Shown piece by piece: positions 4,817 through 8,597 of a DNA stretch of 8,597 nucleotides. The stretch's first letter is position 1, and the number at the start of each line of letters is the position of its first letter. This DNA is from an uncultured Bacteroidales bacterium. GTDB taxonomy: Bacteria; Bacteroidota; Bacteroidia; Bacteroidales; Paludibacteraceae. A program made the translations under genes and the position numbers. The stretch is from contig CALCUH010000108.1 of assembly GCA_937907165.1 (NCBI GenBank), positions 1 to 8,597 of the forward strand, in the 5' to 3' direction. The notes beneath the pieces are model-generated. The model searched no databases and had not been told where the DNA came from. It saw nothing but the letters and a program-made list of their open reading frames with translations.

Positions 4817-7678
4817 ATGAAACGCATTTTAAGAATTGGAGGAATCTCCCTATTAGTCATCATCGCTCTTTTAGCGATACTTCCCTTTTTGTTTAAGGAC
4901 AAAGTGAAAGATGCGATCGTCAACGTAGTGAACGACATGCTGAACGCAGAACTTTACATGGGCGACCTCTCCATGAACTTCTTCTCCCATTTTCCTAACG
5001 CTTCCGTTAGCATCGAGAACGTGGGCGTGGTTGGCGAAGAGGCTTTCGAGGGTGACACACTGGCTGACGTCGGAGAGATCTCCGCTGTGATTGATTTGTC
5101 CAGCTTGTTCGCTGACGCTTATGTGATCAACGCCATCGAAATCATCAACCCTACTTTCCATGCGAAAGTTCTGGAAGACGGCAAGGCGAACTGGGATATC
5201 ATGAAAAGCGATTCCACAGAGAGCGTCGAGGAAGACACGACCTCCTCTTCCGCCTTTCTTTTAGCACTCGATAAATTCTACATCGAAAACCTTCAAGCCA
5301 CTTATGACGACAGACAAGACAGCATGTCGGCTAGCGTGGACAACCTCAACCTCAACTTGGTTGGAGATCTCGCACTCGACAAGGAGGCGCTCGCCAACAT
5401 CAAGACTTTCAAATTGATGTTCGACAAAATCGCTTATAAGGACGAAAAATCGAATATGGACGCTCTGTTGGAAAAGACGGATTTGGATTTCTCGGGTAAC
5501 GTCAGCGAAAGTGTTTCCGACATACGTCTCCTCCTGAACGCGGATTCCGTATCCGTCGCAATGTCTAGTATTCCTTACTTAAGCAAGGCGAAAACGAATG
5601 CGGACATTAAGTTGACGGCTGATTTGAACAACGACAAATACACCTTCGGAGAGAACTCCATCTCCTTGAACGAAATCAAGGCGAACTTCTCCGGTTTCGT
5701 ACAGTTGATCGACACTTCCACCATCGACATGGATTTGGCACTGAACACGCCTGACATCGACTTCAAGCAAATCCTCTCCATGATTCCGGCCATCTACGCA
5801 AAGGACTTTGCCTCTATCCAAACGGCTGGTGCGGTCTCTCTCTCCGCTACGGCGAAAGGAAGAATGGTCGGCGATACGCTTCCCGCAATCAATGCGGACT
5901 TGAAAATCAGCGACGCAATGTTCAAATACCCTGATTTGCCAAGTTCTATCAACGATATTAACGTAACAGCGAACATTTCCAACCCTGGGGCTATCACTGA
6001 TTCCACAGTCATCAATGTCGAAAAAATCGGTCTTGTCATGGCTGGCAATCCTTTCGGAATCAGCCTTGTCATGAAGACGCCAATCTCTGATCCGGACTTC
6101 AAATTCGCAGCCGACGGTACCATCGACTTCAGCAAACTGACGGAAGTGATTCATCTGGAAGACATGACGATTAAGGGTATCTTATCCGCCGCATTGAAGG
6201 CTGACGGTAAGATGTCTTATGTGGACAAAGAGCAATATGACCGCTTCTCTATCCTCGGTTCTCTCGGTCTTAAGGATTTCACCTTAAATATGTCTTCTTT
6301 GGATTACGACGTGAACATGCAGAAGGCTGACCTGAACTTCACCTCACAAAACGTGAAATTGGTGGCTGACCTCGGCATCGGTAAGAGCGATTTGAATTTG
6401 GACGGACATCTTCAGAACTTCCCCCAATATATTATGAGAGGCGAGACTATCAAGGGTAGCCTCAACGTTAGATCTAACACCCTCAACGTGACTGAACTGA
6501 TGGGTGACAGCAGTGCGGACACCACCGCTGAGCAGGCTCCAACCGCAGAGGGGTCTTCATTTATCGACATTCCGGGTAACGTGGACTTCTCCTTGACTGC
6601 GGTCATTAACAAACTCATCTACGAGGGGATTGAAATCGCAGACCTGAAAGGGAACGTGGAACTGAAGGATAAGAAAGCGAACATACTCACCTTACGAGGA
6701 AACACTTTGGGCGGTTCATTCATCATGGACGGAGAATACAACGTGCAGGACACGCTCGCTCCGAAAGTTGATCTGAACTTAAACGTCAACAACATGAAGA
6801 TTGCCGATGTATTCACAAATGTGACGACGGCCAACAAGCTCGCCCCTATCCTTACGGATGCGGACGGTAACTTCTCCTTGGCGATGAAGTTCGATTCCAA
6901 GCTTGACCATGCGATGACTCCTGACCTATCGTCCGTCAACGGTAAGGGTTCGTTCTCCTCCAAAGAGGTCGGTCTGAAAGAGGTGAAGGCATTCAGCACA
7001 ATTGCTGAGAAGATTAATTTCGACGCTCTAAAGAATCCGAAGATCAAGGATATCAGCGTAAAATTCGCCATCAAAAATGGTCGTCTGGAAATCGATCCGT
7101 TCGAAACCGCCATCAACACCGCTCTCCTGAAAGTGTCTGGGTCTTCCGGTCTCGACCAAACTTTGGACTATGTCTCCACCATCTCGTTGAAGTCCATCAC
7201 AGACAAGATTCCGGTGGCGTTCGACGTGAAAATCGGAGGCACATTCACCGCTCCTAAAATCACAGTGGGCGCTGGAAGCACCATTGAATCGGTAAAAGAG
7301 CAGGTGAAGGAGAAAGTGACTGAGGTTGTTGACCAAGCTAAAGAAAAGGCTATTCAAGCTGCGCAAGAGTCTAAAGCGAAATTGGTGGCGCAAGCGCAAG
7401 CACAAAGAGAAAAACTCATTGAAGAGGCGAAGAAAGGCGGCGATAAATTAGTGGCTGAGGCGGAAGCTAATTCTCAAAAGCTTCAGGACAAAGCAAAGGA
7501 TCCGTTGTCTAAAAAAGCGGCGAAGAAGACGGGCGAATTGGGTGTGAAGAAGGCGAAAGAGCAAGCCGACAAAATGGTTTCTGACGCTACGGCGATTGGT
7601 GACAAACTGGTTCAGACGGCAGAGAAGAATGGTGATGAACTTGTGAAGAAGGCGTCTGAGACAGGCAATACTAAATAA
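4817..7678 (+). CDS. AsmA-like periplasmic protein with a repetitive helical tail
   Basis: This 953-residue protein has a short basic start (MKRILRIGG) and one hydrophobic segment at about residues 9-26, an inner-membrane anchor that leaves the rest in the periplasm. Residues 28-130 resemble the AsmA N-terminal region (KDKVKDAIVNVVNDMLNAEL, then short strands and NPTFHAKVLEDGKANWDIM). A long run of short beta segments follows, and residues about 585-825 look like the AsmA C-terminal domain (LRGNTLGGSFIMDGEY, GKGSFSSKEVGLKEVKAFS). Low-complexity acidic/Ser/Thr linkers lie at 131-146 and 563-581. I find no cysteine. AsmA-family proteins form long beta grooves linked to lipid transport and outer-membrane homeostasis; that role is inferred here. 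From about 825 the chain becomes a Lys/Ala/Glu-rich helical tail with 11-residue repeats. The ATG has no Shine-Dalgarno sequence but is the natural start just before the anchor. It is the first gene of an operon with the CvfB-like gene. Confidence 0.9.
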   Translation: MKRILRIGGISLLVIIALLAILPFLFKDKVKDAIVNVVNDMLNAELYMGDLSMNFFSHFPNASVSIENVGVVGEEAFEGDTLADVGEISAVIDLSSLFADAYVINAIEIINPTFHAKVLEDGKANWDIMKSDSTESVEEDTTSSSAFLLALDKFYIENLQATYDDRQDSMSASVDNLNLNLVGDLALDKEALANIKTFKLMFDKIAYKDEKSNMDALLEKTDLDFSGNVSESVSDIRLLLNADSVSVAMSSIPYLSKAKTNADIKLTADLNNDKYTFGENSISLNEIKANFSGFVQLIDTSTIDMDLALNTPDIDFKQILSMIPAIYAKDFASIQTAGAVSLSATAKGRMVGDTLPAINADLKISDAMFKYPDLPSSINDINVTANISNPGAITDSTVINVEKIGLVMAGNPFGISLVMKTPISDPDFKFAADGTIDFSKLTEVIHLEDMTIKGILSAALKADGKMSYVDKEQYDRFSILGSLGLKDFTLNMSSLDYDVNMQKADLNFTSQNVKLVADLGIGKSDLNLDGHLQNFPQYIMRGETIKGSLNVRSNTLNVTELMGDSSADTTAEQAPTAEGSSFIDIPGNVDFSLTAVINKLIYEGIEIADLKGNVELKDKKANILTLRGNTLGGSFIMDGEYNVQDTLAPKVDLNLNVNNMKIADVFTNVTTANKLAPILTDADGNFSLAMKFDSKLDHAMTPDLSSVNGKGSFSSKEVGLKEVKAFSTIAEKINFDALKNPKIKDISVKFAIKNGRLEIDPFETAINTALLKVSGSSGLDQTLDYVSTISLKSITDKIPVAFDVKIGGTFTAPKITVGAGSTIESVKEQVKEKVTEVVDQAKEKAIQAAQESKAKLVAQAQAQREKLIEEAKKGGDKLVAEAEANSQKLQDKAKDPLSKKAAKKTGELGVKKAKEQADKMVSDATAIGDKLVQTAEKNGDELVKKASETGNTK
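7376..7666 (+). repeat. Coding region for 11-residue (hendecad) repeats
   Basis: Residues 854-950 of the AsmA-like protein divide into 11-residue units in register: AKLVAQAQAQR, EKLIEEAKKGG, DKLVAEAEANS, QKLQDKAKDPL, SKKAAKKTGEL, a nine-residue unit, then DKMVSDATAIG, DKLVQTAEKNG and DELVKKASETG. The consensus is [DE]-K-L-V-x2-A-x3-[GS]. Hendecads of this kind form right-handed coiled coils or amphipathic helices, as in ATP synthase subunit b, group 3 LEA proteins and apolipoproteins. Confidence 0.8.
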
Positions 7679-7686
7679 TTTTTGAA

Positions 7687-8526
7687 ATGGTTGAAATAGG
7701 AAAGATAAATAAACTGACTGTTAAGGCGATCGGTCCGAAGGAAGTTACGTTCATCGCGGACGACGACGAGGAGATTAAAGTTCCCGCAGAGGAATTCAAA
7801 GAGATGCCGCAAGAGGGCGACGTCGTGAAAATATTCCTTTACAAGGACGCTAACCGCAAAACCATCGGTTCGGCTAAGTTTCCTTATGCGATAGCGGGAG
7901 AATTCGAGTTCCTCTCCGTCACGCAGGTCTCATCGGCTGGCGCCCTACTCGACTGGGGTCTTAAACGTAAATTGTTTCTCCCTTCCAAAGAACAGACCAG
8001 CAAGATTGCTTTAGGCGATACTTATCTTGTGCACGTATTCTATGACCACAAAACGGAACAGGTTATCGCCAGCATGCATGTGGACGATTTCTTAGGCTTG
8101 GACCAACCTCACTACGAGATGAACGACGAGGTGGAGATTCTGGTCGTAAAGGAGACGGACTTGGGCTACAAGGTGATTGTGGACGACGCCTATTGGGGCT
8201 TGATTTACCACAGCGAAATCTTCGAGCATATTGACTTCGCCATGCGCACCAAAGCATACGTGAAATGCGTGCGCGAAGACGGTAAGCTGGACATAGCGCT
8301 CCAACCACAAGGCTATAAAGTGGTGGACACCATCAGTGAACAGATTTTGGAGGAGCTCAAACGCAGGGACGGATACTTGCCGATGAACGACAAGACCGAC
8401 TCCGACATCATCTACAACACCTTCGGTTGCAGCAAAAAAGCCTTCAAAAAGACGCTTGGAACGCTCTATAAACAAAGAATCATCACCATCGGAGACGATG
8501 GCATCAGGTTGAATAACAAGGATTAA
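7687..8526 (+). CDS. cvfB: CvfB-like RNA-binding protein (S1 domains plus winged helix)
   Basis: This 279-residue cytoplasmic protein matches the CvfB/YitL layout and size. It has an N-terminal S1-like barrel (about 1-65), a second S1-like barrel (about 68-132) with the family signature GALLDWGLKRKLFLPSKEQ, and a third S1 domain (about 145-210) with GYKVIVDDAYWGLIYHSEIF and VKCVREDGKLDIALQ. A C-terminal winged helix (about 215-279) carries SKKAFKKTLGTLYKQRIITI. CvfB proteins bind RNA and in Gram-positive bacteria affect virulence gene expression; the role in Bacteroidota is not known to me. The gene starts eight bases after the AsmA-like stop with no Shine-Dalgarno sequence, which points to co-transcription and probably coupled translation. 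The start is supported because the first barrel begins immediately (MVEIGKINKLTVKAI). The symbol is given by family resemblance; many genomes list it only as an S1-like RNA-binding protein. Confidence 0.9.
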   Translation: MVEIGKINKLTVKAIGPKEVTFIADDDEEIKVPAEEFKEMPQEGDVVKIFLYKDANRKTIGSAKFPYAIAGEFEFLSVTQVSSAGALLDWGLKRKLFLPSKEQTSKIALGDTYLVHVFYDHKTEQVIASMHVDDFLGLDQPHYEMNDEVEILVVKETDLGYKVIVDDAYWGLIYHSEIFEHIDFAMRTKAYVKCVREDGKLDIALQPQGYKVVDTISEQILEELKRRDGYLPMNDKTDSDIIYNTFGCSKKAFKKTLGTLYKQRIITIGDDGIRLNNKD

Positions 8527-8544
8527 TATCCTTATTCCATAATA

Positions 8545-8597
8545 ATGGTGTCCGCTAAACTTGAAAAGGCGTACCAAAATAGTCAGCGATGCCAGAA
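8545..8597 (+). other. Unassigned tail; possible start of a gene or end of a mobile element
   Basis: An ATG at 8545 opens a frame (MVSAKLEKAYQNSQRCQ) that has no stop before the window ends, but no promoter or ribosome site supports it. Alternatively, the string GTGTCCGCTAAACTT at 8548-8562 has the look of an insertion-sequence terminus; this is only an impression, because the partner repeat would lie outside the window. The frame is far too short for a decision. Confidence 0.2.

Noticed and set aside
5579..6154. Minus-strand ORF of 191 codons inside the AsmA-like gene
   Set aside because: It is antisense to a well-supported coding frame, is Arg/Asp/Val-rich from reversed codons, and has no recognisable motif or promoter.
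8518..8533. AAGGAT-TAAT-ATCCTT hairpin over the CvfB-like stop codon, as a terminator
   Set aside because: The stem is only six base pairs with two G-C pairs and no T-tract follows, so it is too weak to call.

Overview
The window looks like chromosomal DNA from a strict or facultative anaerobe of the Bacteroidota, most likely the order Bacteroidales. The evidence is threefold. The pyruvate:ferredoxin oxidoreductase is a single long chain with a Bacteroidales-like N-terminus. Two copies of the Bacteroidota -7 promoter box TAnnTTTG (both as TTGTAACTTTG) stand upstream of plus-strand genes, and another stands upstream of the minus-strand gene. Start codons have no clear Shine-Dalgarno sequence and sit behind A/T-rich leaders. 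I cannot name a genus. I see no tRNA, rRNA, CRISPR array or complete mobile element.

Layout: (1) 1-181, the last 59 codons of a plus-strand gene of unknown function. (2) 182-306, a short convergent spacer holding a strong intrinsic terminator for the next gene. (3) 307-3864, minus strand, nifJ-type pyruvate:ferredoxin oxidoreductase, complete, with every expected cofactor ligand visible. (4) 3865-4244, a divergent spacer with the nifJ promoter region, which carries four copies of ACGCAAA, and the promoter of the next gene. (5) 4245-4535, a 96-residue protein built from an approximately 13-residue repeat, followed by a nested hairpin. (6) 4536-4816, an AT-rich spacer with a second TTGTAACTTTG promoter. 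(7) 4817-7678, an AsmA-like inner-membrane-anchored periplasmic protein of 953 residues with a C-terminal tail of 11-residue repeats. (8) 7687-8526, a CvfB-like RNA-binding protein with S1 domains and a winged helix, 8 bases after the AsmA gene and almost certainly co-transcribed with it. (9) 8527-8597, a tail that is not assigned.

How they work together: the oxidoreductase is a central fermentative enzyme with its own promoter and terminator, and has no obvious functional tie to the rest. The AsmA-like and CvfB-like genes form a two-gene unit that would join envelope lipid or outer-membrane homeostasis to an RNA-binding regulator. The repeat protein stands alone between them. I do not see a clearly new multi-gene system. 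The parts most worth a second look are the repeat protein, the hendecad tail of the AsmA protein, and the repeated motif in the nifJ promoter.
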